A stretch of 64,000 bases of DNA from Pseudodonghicola xiamenensis DSM 18339 (GTDB lineage Bacteria > Pseudomonadota > Alphaproteobacteria > Rhodobacterales > Rhodobacteraceae), in assembly GCF_000429365.1 (NCBI RefSeq), contig NZ_AUBS01000020.1, forward strand, positions 1 through 64,000, written 5' to 3'. Positions 7,964-16,537 of the stretch are shown here, piece after piece. Each line of letters begins with the position of its first letter. Position 1 is the first letter of the stretch. The position numbers were made by a program, and so were the translations under genes. Below the pieces are notes generated by a model that saw nothing but the letters and a program-made list of their open reading frames with translations, was not told the DNA's origin and ran no database searches.

Positions 7964-9697
7964 ATGTCGGATTATCATCATGTGGCGGAAATCGAACGTG
8001 TGCTTGATGGTGCGGTGACCGGGCGCGATGGTTTCGTGTCGGCCTCGTGGCGACGCTGCGTCGAACTTTACGGAATGGACCCGACACGCCGCGATCCCGC
8101 CCATATCGTGACCGAGGCGGAGCTGCGCGAACATCGTGTCCAGGCGGAACGGATGATCGCCGCCGCCCGGTCGAGCCTGAAGACGCTGTTCCGACAGGTG
8201 GCCGGTCAGAACTATGTCCTGCTGCTGACCGATGCCGGTGGCGTCTGTGTCGACTTCTTCGGCGATGATCTTTTCGTCGAGGAACTGCGCGGCGCCGGGC
8301 TCTATCTCGGCTCCAACTGGTCGGAAGACCTGGCCGGGACCTGTGGCGTGGGCGCCTGCATCGTCACCCAGGAACCGGTGACGGTGCATCAGGACGATCA
8401 TTTCGGTAATGCGCATACCGGGCTCAGTTGCACGGCGGCGCCGATCTTTGACAGTCTTGGAGAGCTGGCGGCGGTGCTTGATATCTCCCTGCTGCGCTCG
8501 CCTTCGCCAAAACGCAGTCAGAACCTGGCGATGAGTCTGGTCACCAATGCCGCCCGGCGGGTGGAAATGGCCAATCTCATGGCTGAGGGGCGTCGCGACT
8601 GGATCCTGCGTGTCTCGGACCGGCCCGAGTTTCTCGATATCGACCCGGAGGCGGCGGTGCGGCTGGATGGGGCGGGTCGAATTCTGGGCTATACCCGGGG
8701 TGCGCGGCGGCTTTTTCCAGATGGCGGTGGCGTGCTGGGGCGTCGCATCGACGAGGTTCTGGGGATGACCGTGGACGATTTGCCCGACCTGATGCGCGAC
8801 CGGCCCAGCGAAGACCGCATGATCGAGATGCGCGACGGAGGGGCGCTTTTCGGCCATGCGATCGCGCCGCAGGCGCCGCGCTCGGCCTTGCGCAGCGCGC
8901 GCCGGGGTGGGCCGTTGGCGGGGTTGACCCAGGGCGATCCTGCCATGACCGAGATGCTGAACCGTGCGGCAAGACTGGCCCGGACCAGCGTGCCGCTGCT
9001 TGTCTGCGGCGAAACCGGCACCGGCAAAACGCGACTGGCGCGGGCGCTGCATATGGCGGGCAGCGCTGGCGGTTTCGTTATGCTGGACTGCGCCGGGCTG
9101 ACGCCGGAGGCCTTGCGACAGGGCTGCGCCGGGGCGCGGGGGGGCGCCACGACGCTGTTGCTGCGCCGGATCGAGGACATGCCGGAGGAGACCATGGTGG
9201 CGCTGAGCGCGATCCTCGATAGTCGCAATGACCTGCGGGCGATCACGACCACCTGTGTCGCGCCTGACAGGCTGGAGCTGCCGCTGCCGCTGTTTCACCG
9301 GCTGGCCGGAGCGACGCTGTCGATACCACCATTGCGGCAGCGCCGGGACCTGAGTTGGCTGGTGAATCTGCTGCTGCGGCGCCGTGCGCCAGAGGATATG
9401 CGCCTGTCGCCCTCGGCCCGGGCGGAGCTGTTGGGCCGCGACTGGCCGGGAAACCTGCGCGAGCTGGAGCATGTGCTCGATGTCGCCATCGCGTTGTGCG
9501 AGGGGCGGGTGATCGACCAGCAGGACCTGCCGGCTCCGGTCACCATGGTGTCTGGCTCGACCGAGGCGGAAGAACCCCTGGAGCAGGTGATGGAGGCCTG
9601 TGGTTGGAACATGGCCCGCGCAGCGCGGCGTCTGGGGGTCAACCGCTCGACCGTTCTGCGCCGTTTGCGGCGCGCCGGGTTGCGTCCGCCCACCTGA
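7964..9697 (+). CDS. AcoR-like regulator with degenerate AAA+ domain and Fis-type HTH
   Basis: A 577-residue protein of the acetoin/glycerol regulator (AcoR/DhaR) group. The start at 7964 has a strong GAGGAGG site; the 240-bp open frame upstream lacks coding character. Residues about 70-200 are a GAF sensor. Walker A is intact (GETGTGKT, 349-356), but where sigma-54 activators have GAFTGA and a LFLDE Walker B, this protein has only a short linker and TTLLLRRIEDMP (397-408). The sensor II region WPGNLREL (494-501) and a Fis-type HTH at about 540-572 (NMARAARRLGVNRSTVLRRL) are present. It should bind DNA but probably does not drive sigma-54 RNA polymerase. The likely target is the downstream monooxygenase/dehydrogenase pair. 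Confidence 0.85.
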   Translation: MSDYHHVAEIERVLDGAVTGRDGFVSASWRRCVELYGMDPTRRDPAHIVTEAELREHRVQAERMIAAARSSLKTLFRQVAGQNYVLLLTDAGGVCVDFFGDDLFVEELRGAGLYLGSNWSEDLAGTCGVGACIVTQEPVTVHQDDHFGNAHTGLSCTAAPIFDSLGELAAVLDISLLRSPSPKRSQNLAMSLVTNAARRVEMANLMAEGRRDWILRVSDRPEFLDIDPEAAVRLDGAGRILGYTRGARRLFPDGGGVLGRRIDEVLGMTVDDLPDLMRDRPSEDRMIEMRDGGALFGHAIAPQAPRSALRSARRGGPLAGLTQGDPAMTEMLNRAARLARTSVPLLVCGETGTGKTRLARALHMAGSAGGFVMLDCAGLTPEALRQGCAGARGGATTLLLRRIEDMPEETMVALSAILDSRNDLRAITTTCVAPDRLELPLPLFHRLAGATLSIPPLRQRRDLSWLVNLLLRRRAPEDMRLSPSARAELLGRDWPGNLRELEHVLDVAIALCEGRVIDQQDLPAPVTMVSGSTEAEEPLEQVMEACGWNMARAARRLGVNRSTVLRRLRRAGLRPPT

Positions 9698-9708
9698 CAG
9701 GTTGCAGG

Positions 9709-9726
9709 ATGTTGCGCGCGCAACAT
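9709..9726. promoter_or_regulatory. 18-bp perfect palindrome, probable operator of the AcoR-like regulator
   Basis: ATGTTGCGCGCGCAACAT is an exact palindrome just after the regulator stop and about 110 bp before the monooxygenase start. A gapless, GC-centred dyad with TGTTGC half-sites is the kind of site bound by Fis-type HTH dimers. No convincing -24/-12 sigma-54 promoter follows it (the best TGG...GC pair near 9770 has the wrong spacing), matching the degenerate AAA+ domain of the regulator. Confidence 0.6.
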
Positions 9727-9835
9727 GCCGCAATGCAGCGCCCAGCTTTTGGGCATCTTTTGTCGTCTCTGGCTGGATTACGCAGCGGAACCTCCGCGAC
9801 ACTCCTGTGGCAACACGCTCGTAGGAGGAGACGCG

Positions 9836-11635
9836 ATGCTTGATTCAATTGCTATTTCCCGCACGGAGGAGGTGCTGGAAACGCTTAACGCGGCGCTGGA
9901 GGCAGGGGACATTGTCGCTGTCGCCGGGCTTTTTGCCACCGATAGCTACTGGCGAGATCTGGTTTCGGTGACATGGAACCTGAAGACCGTCGAGGGGCCG
10001 GCCGGAGTGGCCGACATGCTGACGCAGCAACTGGCGCAGACCCGTCCCGGAAAGTTCCGGCTTCAGGAAGGCGAACTGCCTGTCGAGGAAGACGGCGTCA
10101 CCACCGCCTGGATCACCTTCGAGACTGCGGTAGGGCGTGGCTGGGGGCTGATGCGGCTGAAGGACGGTCGGATCTGGACCCTGCTGACCACGCTTCAGGA
10201 ATTGAAGGGCCATGAGGAGAACCGCGGGACGCGTCGCCCGATGGGGGCCGAACATGGCGCCAGGAAGAACCGCACAAGCTGGAAGGAGCGCCGCGAGGCG
10301 GAGACCGCCGAGCTCGGGTATCAGACCCAGCCCTATGCCGTCATCGTCGGCGGCGGGCAGGGCGGCATCGCTCTTGGCGCGCGGCTGCGTCAACTGGGGG
10401 TTCCAGCCATCGTGCTCGACAAGCACGACCGGCCCGGGGATCAGTGGCGCAGTCGCTACAAGTCGCTCTGCCTGCATGATCCGGTCTGGTACGACCATCT
10501 TCCCTATATCAAGTTCCCCGACAACTGGCCGGTGTTCACGCCCAAGGACAAGGTCGGCGACTGGCTGGAGATGTATACCAAGGTCATGGAGATCAACTAC
10601 TGGACCCGGTCCGAGGTTCAGAAGGCGGCCTATGACGCGGCCAGTGGCCGATGGTCGGTGACGGTCGATCGCGACGGGGAAGAGATCACGCTGCATCCGA
10701 CGCATCTGGTTCTGGCCACCGGCATGTCGGGAAAACCGAACATGCCCGAATTTCCCGGCATGGACAGTTTCAGGGGCACGATCCAGCATTCCTCCTGGCA
10801 CGAGGGGCCGGATGCCTGGACTGGCAAGAAAGTGGTGGTGGTCGGCTCCAACAACTCGGCGCATGATATCTGTGCCGCGTTGTGGGAGGCCGGTGCCGAT
10901 GTCACGATGGTGCAGCGCTCCTCGACCCATATCGTCAGATCTGACAGCCTGATGGAGATCGGTCTGGGCGGGCTTTATTCCGAACAGGCGCTGGCCAACG
11001 GCATCACCACCGAAAAGGCGGACATGATCTTCGCGTCTTTGCCTTACAAGATCATGCATGAATTCCAGATCCCGCTCTATGACCAGATGCGCGAGCGCGA
11101 CGCCGAATTCTATGCCGGGCTTGAAAAGGCCGGGTTCAAGCTGGACTGGGGGGACGACGGTTCTGGGCTGTTCCTCAAATACCTGCGGCGTGGCTCGGGT
11201 TATTACATCGACGTGGGCGCAAGCCAGCTGATCATTGATGGAGAGGTCAAGCTGGTGCAGGGGCAGGTAGATCATTTCGACGAGACCGCCGTTGTTCTGG
11301 ATGACGGCACGCGGCTCGAGGCCGATCTGGTGGTCATGGCCACGGGCTTCGGGTCTATGAACGGCTGGGCTGCGGATCTGATCGGTCAGGAGGTCGCCGA
11401 CAAGGTCGGCAAGGTTTGGGGGCTTGGCTCTGACACCACCAAGGACCCGGGCCCCTGGGAGGGGGAGCAGCGCAACATGTGGAAACCCACGCAGCAGGAG
11501 AACCTGTGGTTCCACGGCGGCAACCTGCATCAGTCGCGGCATTATTCGCTCTATCTCGCACTGCAGCTGAAGGCGCGGATGGAGGGGCTCGAAACCCCGG
11601 TCTACGGTCTGCAGGAGGTGCATCACCTGGCATGA
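9836..11635 (+). CDS. Flavin-containing monooxygenase with N-terminal SnoaL/NTF2-like domain
   Basis: A 599-residue fusion. Residues 1 to about 125 have the shape of an NTF2/SnoaL-like domain (EEVLETLNAALEAGDIVAVAGLF... GWGLMRLKDGRIWTL). After a charged linker comes a two-dinucleotide-fold monooxygenase: FAD site VGGGQGG (171-177), an FMO-type FRGTIQHSSW segment near 312-321, NADPH site VVVGSNNSAHD (334-344) and a C-terminal ATGFGSMNGW. This matches bacterial FMO/indole-pyruvate-monooxygenase-like proteins that add oxygen to ketones, amines or indolic acids. The start has AGGAGGAG. It lies downstream of the AcoR-like activator and upstream of an alcohol dehydrogenase; together they suggest oxidation of a hydroxy-ketone type substrate. 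Substrate not determinable. Confidence 0.85.
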   Translation: MLDSIAISRTEEVLETLNAALEAGDIVAVAGLFATDSYWRDLVSVTWNLKTVEGPAGVADMLTQQLAQTRPGKFRLQEGELPVEEDGVTTAWITFETAVGRGWGLMRLKDGRIWTLLTTLQELKGHEENRGTRRPMGAEHGARKNRTSWKERREAETAELGYQTQPYAVIVGGGQGGIALGARLRQLGVPAIVLDKHDRPGDQWRSRYKSLCLHDPVWYDHLPYIKFPDNWPVFTPKDKVGDWLEMYTKVMEINYWTRSEVQKAAYDAASGRWSVTVDRDGEEITLHPTHLVLATGMSGKPNMPEFPGMDSFRGTIQHSSWHEGPDAWTGKKVVVVGSNNSAHDICAALWEAGADVTMVQRSSTHIVRSDSLMEIGLGGLYSEQALANGITTEKADMIFASLPYKIMHEFQIPLYDQMRERDAEFYAGLEKAGFKLDWGDDGSGLFLKYLRRGSGYYIDVGASQLIIDGEVKLVQGQVDHFDETAVVLDDGTRLEADLVVMATGFGSMNGWAADLIGQEVADKVGKVWGLGSDTTKDPGPWEGEQRNMWKPTQQENLWFHGGNLHQSRHYSLYLALQLKARMEGLETPVYGLQEVHHLA

Positions 11636-11644
11636 GACAGCCTG

Positions 11645-11681
11645 CGCCCGGGCCCTGCCGCAGGCCCGGGCGTCCCTTTTT
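11645..11681 (+). terminator. Intrinsic terminator between monooxygenase and dehydrogenase genes
   Basis: CGCCCGGGC (11645-11653) pairs with GCCCGGGCG (11664-11672), followed by CCC and five T (11677-11681). It lies 10 bp after the monooxygenase stop and 22 bp before the dehydrogenase start, so it may attenuate rather than block expression of the second gene. Confidence 0.7.
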
Positions 11682-11702
11682 AATTCATGGAGAACGAAAA
11701 AA

Positions 11703-12755
11703 ATGAAAGCAGCACGTTGGCATGGCGTGAAAGATATCCGGGTCGAACAGGTGGATGAGCCTGCGGTCGGCCCCGGCGAGGTCAAACTCAAGGTGGCCTG
11801 GACCGGGATTTGTGGCAGCGATCTGCATGAATATCTGGCCGGCCCGATCTTTGTCCCGGTGGGAGAGGATCACCCGCTGAGCCATGATCAGGCGCCGATC
11901 ACCATGGGGCATGAATACAGCGGCACCGTTACCGAGGTGGGGGAGGGCGTCACCAATGTCGTGCCGGGTGACCGGGTGGTGATCGAACCGATCTTTGCCT
12001 GTGGCACCTGTCCCGCCTGTCTGGAGGGGAAATACAACCTTTGCGATAGCCTTGGCTTCGTCGGGCTGTCTGGCGGCCATGGTGGCTTTGCAGCCTATTC
12101 CGTGGTGCCCGCGCGCATGGTGCACAAGATGCCAGACGCGCTGTCGATGGAGCAGGGCGCGCTTGTCGAACCCTCTGCCGTCGCGCTCCATGCGGTGCGC
12201 ATGTCCAAGATCAAGGCAGGGGATACGGCGGCCGTCTTCGGTGCCGGGCCCATCGGCCTTTTGGTGGTCGAGGCGCTGCGCGTCGCGGGGGCGGCGCAAA
12301 TTCACGTGGTCGAACCGTCAGAAGTCCGGCGCCAGAAGGCGCTTGAGCTGGGGGCCACGAGCGTTATCGACCCGAGCGTCGAGGATGCGGTCGCGACCAT
12401 CCGTGCCGCAACCGGAGGTGTGGCGGTCTCCTTCGAGGTGACCGGCGTGCCGCAGGTGTTGCAGCAATGTATCGAGGCGACCCGGCATGAAGGGCAGGTG
12501 CTGATTGTCTCGATCTGGGAAAAGGCCGCCGCGTTCCAGCCGAATACCGTCGTGCTGAAAGAGCGGCAGCTTCTGGGCAGCATCGCCTACCGACATATCT
12601 ATCCGGCGGTGATGGAACTGATGATGCAGGGCTATTTCAGTGCCGACAAGCTGGTGACCAAGCGGATCGCGCTGGAAGACATCACCACAGAGGGGTTCGA
12701 TGCGCTGGTTGCCGAGAAATCCCATGTGAAAATCCTGGTTGAAGCGCCGGAGTGA
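11703..12755 (+). CDS. Zinc-dependent (R,R)-butanediol dehydrogenase-like MDR protein
   Basis: A 350-residue medium-chain dehydrogenase. Catalytic zinc ligands: Cys37 (GICGSDLHEY), His70 and Glu71 (GHEYSG). The structural zinc lobe has four Cys (CGTCPACLEGKYNLC: 100, 103, 106, 114). The Rossmann motif is GAGPIG (180-185). The HEYLAGPIFVP and GHGGFAAY stretches are characteristic of 2,3-butanediol dehydrogenases, which interconvert acetoin and butanediol with NAD(H). Placement downstream of an AcoR-type activator fits acetoin/butanediol-like metabolism. A GGAG site precedes the ATG. The exact diol substrate is an inference. Confidence 0.85.
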   Translation: MKAARWHGVKDIRVEQVDEPAVGPGEVKLKVAWTGICGSDLHEYLAGPIFVPVGEDHPLSHDQAPITMGHEYSGTVTEVGEGVTNVVPGDRVVIEPIFACGTCPACLEGKYNLCDSLGFVGLSGGHGGFAAYSVVPARMVHKMPDALSMEQGALVEPSAVALHAVRMSKIKAGDTAAVFGAGPIGLLVVEALRVAGAAQIHVVEPSEVRRQKALELGATSVIDPSVEDAVATIRAATGGVAVSFEVTGVPQVLQQCIEATRHEGQVLIVSIWEKAAAFQPNTVVLKERQLLGSIAYRHIYPAVMELMMQGYFSADKLVTKRIALEDITTEGFDALVAEKSHVKILVEAPE

Positions 12756-12757
12756 CG

Positions 12758-12796
12758 CCCGGGGGCAGCCGCAGGGCCGCCCCTCCCCCGGGTTTT
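12758..12796 (+). terminator. Intrinsic terminator after the butanediol dehydrogenase gene
   Basis: CCCGGGGG (12758-12765) pairs with CCCCCGGG (12785-12792), followed directly by TTTT (12793-12796). It begins 3 bp after the dehydrogenase stop. Confidence 0.7.
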
Positions 12797-13216
12797 CGGT
12801 GACATCCTTCCCCTTTTGATCTGCCCTCTCAGACGCGTCAGCTTTTGCCCAGACGGCGGGGTCTGCGCCTGATATCCCGTTTCCGGCCTTGGTGAGGCCG
12901 GCACCATTTCCGCGCAACATGGTCCAGCGTGGGATAGGCGCTTTGCATGTCCCCGCAGGCGGTATGACGCGCGAAAACCCTTTCCTGACATCTGTGCCGC
13001 ATGTGGTTGCATGCAGGCTCCGCTCTGATCGGAGCGGCAATGTGTCGATGCAAGGCGATAGGCATTTCCTGCGGTCTGGAGAGGCGTGTCTGCAGAAAAA
13101 TTATCAAAAAAGTACTTTTGTAATTTTACTGACATTTTTGCCTGTCATGTCACACCCGCGCCCGGTCGATCCGGTGATCGCGACGAATCTTGTGAACTCC
13201 GACGGAAACCAGAAAC
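12797..13216. other. Gene-free spacer upstream of the autotransporter, with AT-rich palindrome
   Basis: No frame in these 420 bases has coding character. The last 120 bp are strikingly AT-rich compared with the surroundings and contain the exact palindrome AAAAGTACTTTT (13108-13119), about 100 bp before the autotransporter start. The AT-rich part probably holds the autotransporter promoter. The palindrome is an unassigned candidate regulatory site. Confidence 0.4.
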
Positions 13217-16200
13217 ATGCTCAAACACCATCATCGTCCCGCGCGCCTCGGCGGCAGTCGGGTGACCATGCGGCAGACGCTTTTGTGCGGTGTCGCCGCG
13301 CTTGCCCTGCTCGGCTCTCCCGCTGTTGCCGCAAGCGCCAGTGACAGCGGAACCCTGCGTATCGCCAGCCTGAATGTCTGGGTCGAGAAATTCCGCGATC
13401 AGCCGGAAAAGATCGCCGAACAGTTCCTGAAGGGAAATTATGACACCATCGTCTTTCAGGAACTGGTCAGCGAACAGACCCTGAGCAAGCTGCAGAGCCT
13501 GCTGGCCGAGGCTGGCGCGGGGGATTACCGGTATATCCGGCAGCTCGACAATGGGGTGCTCAGCCGGATCGACGGTACACTGGGGCAAAGCACTCAGGGC
13601 GATTCAGTGGCCTGGCAGCTGATGGAACCGGGCAAGGGTGTTCCCGACACGCTGCTTGGTGTGGTTCATCTGGACTATCACGACCCGGCCGATCTGCGCC
13701 TGCAAGAGGTTGACGGGATCACCGACTGGGCCGCGGGCGTCAACCGTCCGACCATCCTTGTCGGCGACTGGAACGCCGGGGATGTGTCCGAACGGGGCCT
13801 GAACCGGGCCTCTCAGCAAAAGCTGATCCTTCAGGACTATCTGCGGTCGGGCAACAGCTATTACCGTCAATTGCTGACGGAATATACCGTCGATGCCGAG
13901 GCGATGGAGGCCTTCATCGCGGACCACACAGGTGAAAGCCTCAGCCTGGATCAGATCCCGGACACGTTCTTCGCCGATGAGACCTATCCGATTGAATCGA
14001 ATACCCCCTACACGATGAACCGGATGAAGCGGGACTATATGCTCCTGCAACTGGACGGCGAACGCGAAGGGTTCGCCCCGCACGAATTGGCCGATGGGTC
14101 CACCACCTGGCCCTCGGTGGGCGAGGATGCGACCAATGTCTGGGCCAGCTGGGACCGGACCCGGATCGACCACTACCTGGCATCGCGGCCGTTCGGCAAA
14201 TGGTGGCAGATCGTCGATGATCCGACCGATCCGAACTTGGGCACGCTGGACGATCTGCGCACCGAAGATGGTGTGCCCTATGCCGACCACGCCGCCGTGG
14301 CCCATGAATTCCGCTGGATCGGCCCCAAGCTGGAATATTACACCGGTGCCGAGGCGACCGAGGAAACCCGTCTGGTCTGGGGCGAGGGCGCCACGACGTT
14401 CAGCGAAGAGAACCCGGAATTCTTCCTGACCCGTAACAACATGCGCTCTGATGTCTATCTGGGCCAGATCGCGGATGAAAACGGTGTGCCGATCCTTACC
14501 GGGCTGACGCTGGACGAGAAAAAGACGCTGCTGGACTGCACCACCGACGATCCGCGGTTGCAGCAGGCGGTTCAGGACTATTGCATCGACGATCACAGCT
14601 TTATCGGTGAAACGCTGGTCGCGGACGGTGGCACGGTGGTTGTGGCCGAGGATGCAGCCCTTGGCGAGGCGGACGCGCGGCTGCGGCTGTCCAACGGCGG
14701 GCTTGCCGTCATCGGCACCGAGATGACCACGCTTGACCGCGAAATCTCTCTGGAAGACGAAGGCGGCTGGCTGGATGTCCGCAGCGCCGGCGGCGCGGTC
14801 GAGGTGGCGCAGGCCGTCAGTGGTTCGGGCGATCTGATCAAACGCGGCGTCGGCAGCCTGACGCTTGCGGCCGAGAACAGCTATACCGGCGCCACCCGGA
14901 TCGAGGCGGGCGCCTTGATCGTCAACGGTTCGATCGCCACCGCCGGCCTGACCACGGTGGGCGACGGGGCCCGGCTGGGCGGCACGGGCACCACGGGCAG
15001 CGTGCGTGTTGCCGAGGGCGGTACGCTCGGGGCCGGAAACAGCATCGGCACGCTGAACGTCGCCGGCGACCTGAGCTTTGCCAGCGGTTCGATCCTCGAG
15101 ATCGAGGCCAATGCCGATGGCGAGGCTGATAAGGTCGCTGTCTCTGGTGACATCGCCATCGAGGGCGGCAGCGCCATCGCCCTGGCCGAAGGCGGGGACT
15201 ACCGCCCGCAGACCAGCTATGAAGTGCTGAGCGCTGGCGGCACCGTTTCGGGCCGGTTCGACAGCATCACCTCTTCTCTGGCCTTCCTTGATGCCGAGCT
15301 GAGCTATGGGGCGTCCTCGGTCGATCTGACGCTGGATCGCAACGATACCTCTTTTGATACCGTGGCCGTCTCCGGCAACGCCCGCGCCGCAGCCACCGCG
15401 ATCGAAGCGCTGGGTATGGGCAATGAGGTCTATGACGCCGTGGTGCTGTTGGGCGCTGACACTGCCAGCGATGCCTTTTCCCAGATGTCCGGCGAAATCC
15501 ACGCCGCCACCATGGGGGCGCTGGCGAACCAAAGCGCCCGCGTCGCCAATGTCTGGGGCGAGAAGAGCCGCGGCGCCTCGCGGATGGAACGCGAGGGATT
15601 GTCATTCTGGGCCAGCGGTTACGGCGAGAACGGCACGACCAAGGCGGGCGGGGATCTGTCCGACGTCCGGAACAAGACGGTCGGCACGCTCTTCGGCGCT
15701 GATGCGCTGACCGAAAACGGGCTGGAGATCGGTGTCATGACCGGGTTCGGGCAAGGCGAGGTTTCGCTGTCCGGTCGGTCGGGCACGGTGGATACCGATG
15801 ACCTGCATCTTGGTTTGTCCATTGGCAAGCAATTCGGCGCGACGATCCTGCGCGGCGGTCTGGCCTATACCCACAGCACCCTGTCGGGCAGCCGTGATGT
15901 CAGCACCACCGGCTTTGCGAACACGCTTTCCTCTGGCGGGCATGCCAACACCACGCATGTCTTTGCCGAATTGGCGCATCAGATGAAGACCGGCAATACC
16001 CTGCTGGAGCCCTTCGGATCGCTGTCCCATATCCGGGTGAAGACCGACGGGGTGAGCGAAACCGGCGGTTCCGCCGCGCTTCGCAAGGTCGGTGGCAGCT
16101 ATGATGTGACCTTTGCTGAGGTCGGCCTGCGGCTGAACACCGGTATCGGTGCCTCTGACAAAGCCAATCTGCGCAGCCAGATCGGCTGGCGTCACGCCTT

Positions 16201-16414
16201 CAGCGGCGATCCCGCCAATGCAAGCATGGCCTTTGCCGGCGGCGATGCCTTCGGCGTGTCGGGTGCTGGCCTGGCACAGGACCGGTTGAGTGTCGGGATC
16301 GCCTTCGATTATGCGATCAGCGAAAGCGGTGTCTTCTCGATCGGCTACAATGGCGCATTCGGCGACGATGGCGATGTCTCGGCCTTCAGCGCGGGTTTCG
16401 GCTTCCGCTTCTGA
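13217..16414 (+). CDS. Autotransporter with endonuclease/exonuclease/phosphatase passenger
   Basis: A 1065-residue type V secretion protein. Residues 1-39 are an extended signal peptide (basic start, then TLLCGVAALALLGSPAVAA; Met18 is an alternative start). Residues about 45-370 form an EEP (DNase I/exonuclease III/sphingomyelinase-like) domain: SLNVW with Asn53, FQE with Glu82, GDWN with Asp184/Asn186, RIDHY with Asp318, and the catalytic DH pair 357-358. Residues about 460-790 are beta-helical, with a PATR-like repeat (LTLAAENSYTGATRIEAGAL, about 548-567) and AGNSIGTLNVAGDL. The last approximately 270 residues are the outer-membrane beta-barrel ending in Phe (FGFRF). It should display or release a metal-dependent phosphodiesterase or nuclease outside the cell. 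The substrate (DNA, phospholipid or phosphoester) is not evident. Confidence 0.9.
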   Translation: MLKHHHRPARLGGSRVTMRQTLLCGVAALALLGSPAVAASASDSGTLRIASLNVWVEKFRDQPEKIAEQFLKGNYDTIVFQELVSEQTLSKLQSLLAEAGAGDYRYIRQLDNGVLSRIDGTLGQSTQGDSVAWQLMEPGKGVPDTLLGVVHLDYHDPADLRLQEVDGITDWAAGVNRPTILVGDWNAGDVSERGLNRASQQKLILQDYLRSGNSYYRQLLTEYTVDAEAMEAFIADHTGESLSLDQIPDTFFADETYPIESNTPYTMNRMKRDYMLLQLDGEREGFAPHELADGSTTWPSVGEDATNVWASWDRTRIDHYLASRPFGKWWQIVDDPTDPNLGTLDDLRTEDGVPYADHAAVAHEFRWIGPKLEYYTGAEATEETRLVWGEGATTFSEENPEFFLTRNNMRSDVYLGQIADENGVPILTGLTLDEKKTLLDCTTDDPRLQQAVQDYCIDDHSFIGETLVADGGTVVVAEDAALGEADARLRLSNGGLAVIGTEMTTLDREISLEDEGGWLDVRSAGGAVEVAQAVSGSGDLIKRGVGSLTLAAENSYTGATRIEAGALIVNGSIATAGLTTVGDGARLGGTGTTGSVRVAEGGTLGAGNSIGTLNVAGDLSFASGSILEIEANADGEADKVAVSGDIAIEGGSAIALAEGGDYRPQTSYEVLSAGGTVSGRFDSITSSLAFLDAELSYGASSVDLTLDRNDTSFDTVAVSGNARAAATAIEALGMGNEVYDAVVLLGADTASDAFSQMSGEIHAATMGALANQSARVANVWGEKSRGASRMEREGLSFWASGYGENGTTKAGGDLSDVRNKTVGTLFGADALTENGLEIGVMTGFGQGEVSLSGRSGTVDTDDLHLGLSIGKQFGATILRGGLAYTHSTLSGSRDVSTTGFANTLSSGGHANTTHVFAELAHQMKTGNTLLEPFGSLSHIRVKTDGVSETGGSAALRKVGGSYDVTFAEVGLRLNTGIGASDKANLRSQIGWRHAFSGDPANASMAFAGGDAFGVSGAGLAQDRLSVGIAFDYAISESGVFSIGYNGAFGDDGDVSAFSAGFGFRF

Positions 16415-16434
16415 TCCGAGTTCCGGAACAATTG

Positions 16435-16461
16435 GCCGCGGCTGTCTCAGCCGCGGCTTTT
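16435..16461 (+). terminator. Intrinsic terminator of the autotransporter gene
   Basis: GCCGCGGCTG (16435-16444) and CAGCCGCGGC (16448-16457) form a perfect 10-bp stem with a 3-base loop, followed by TTTT (16458-16461). It starts 20 bp after the autotransporter stop codon. Confidence 0.85.
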
Positions 16462-16537
16462 GCATTCAGCATTTTTCTTTCGGAGAGCCATGGCTTTGAT
16501 GATATCCCCCCTGAGACAAACTGAGGGACAAGACCCA

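Noticed and set aside
9765..9790. Possible sigma-54 promoter (TGGCTGGATTACGCAG) before the monooxygenase
   Set aside because: The GG and GC elements are one base too close and the rest of the consensus is absent.
7763..9802. 679-codon open frame on the minus strand opposite the AcoR-like gene
   Set aside because: It is a shadow of the GC-rich third positions of the plus-strand gene: its translation is rich in Arg, Gln, His and Pro without any domain, whereas the plus strand gives GAF, Walker A and HTH motifs.
9845..11791. 648-codon minus-strand open frame opposite the monooxygenase
   Set aside because: Composition is low-complexity His/Gln/Arg and it runs through a terminator; the plus-strand protein has two clear dinucleotide motifs.
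13604..15532. 642-codon minus-strand open frame opposite the autotransporter
   Set aside because: No family features; the opposite strand encodes the complete EEP and beta-domain protein.
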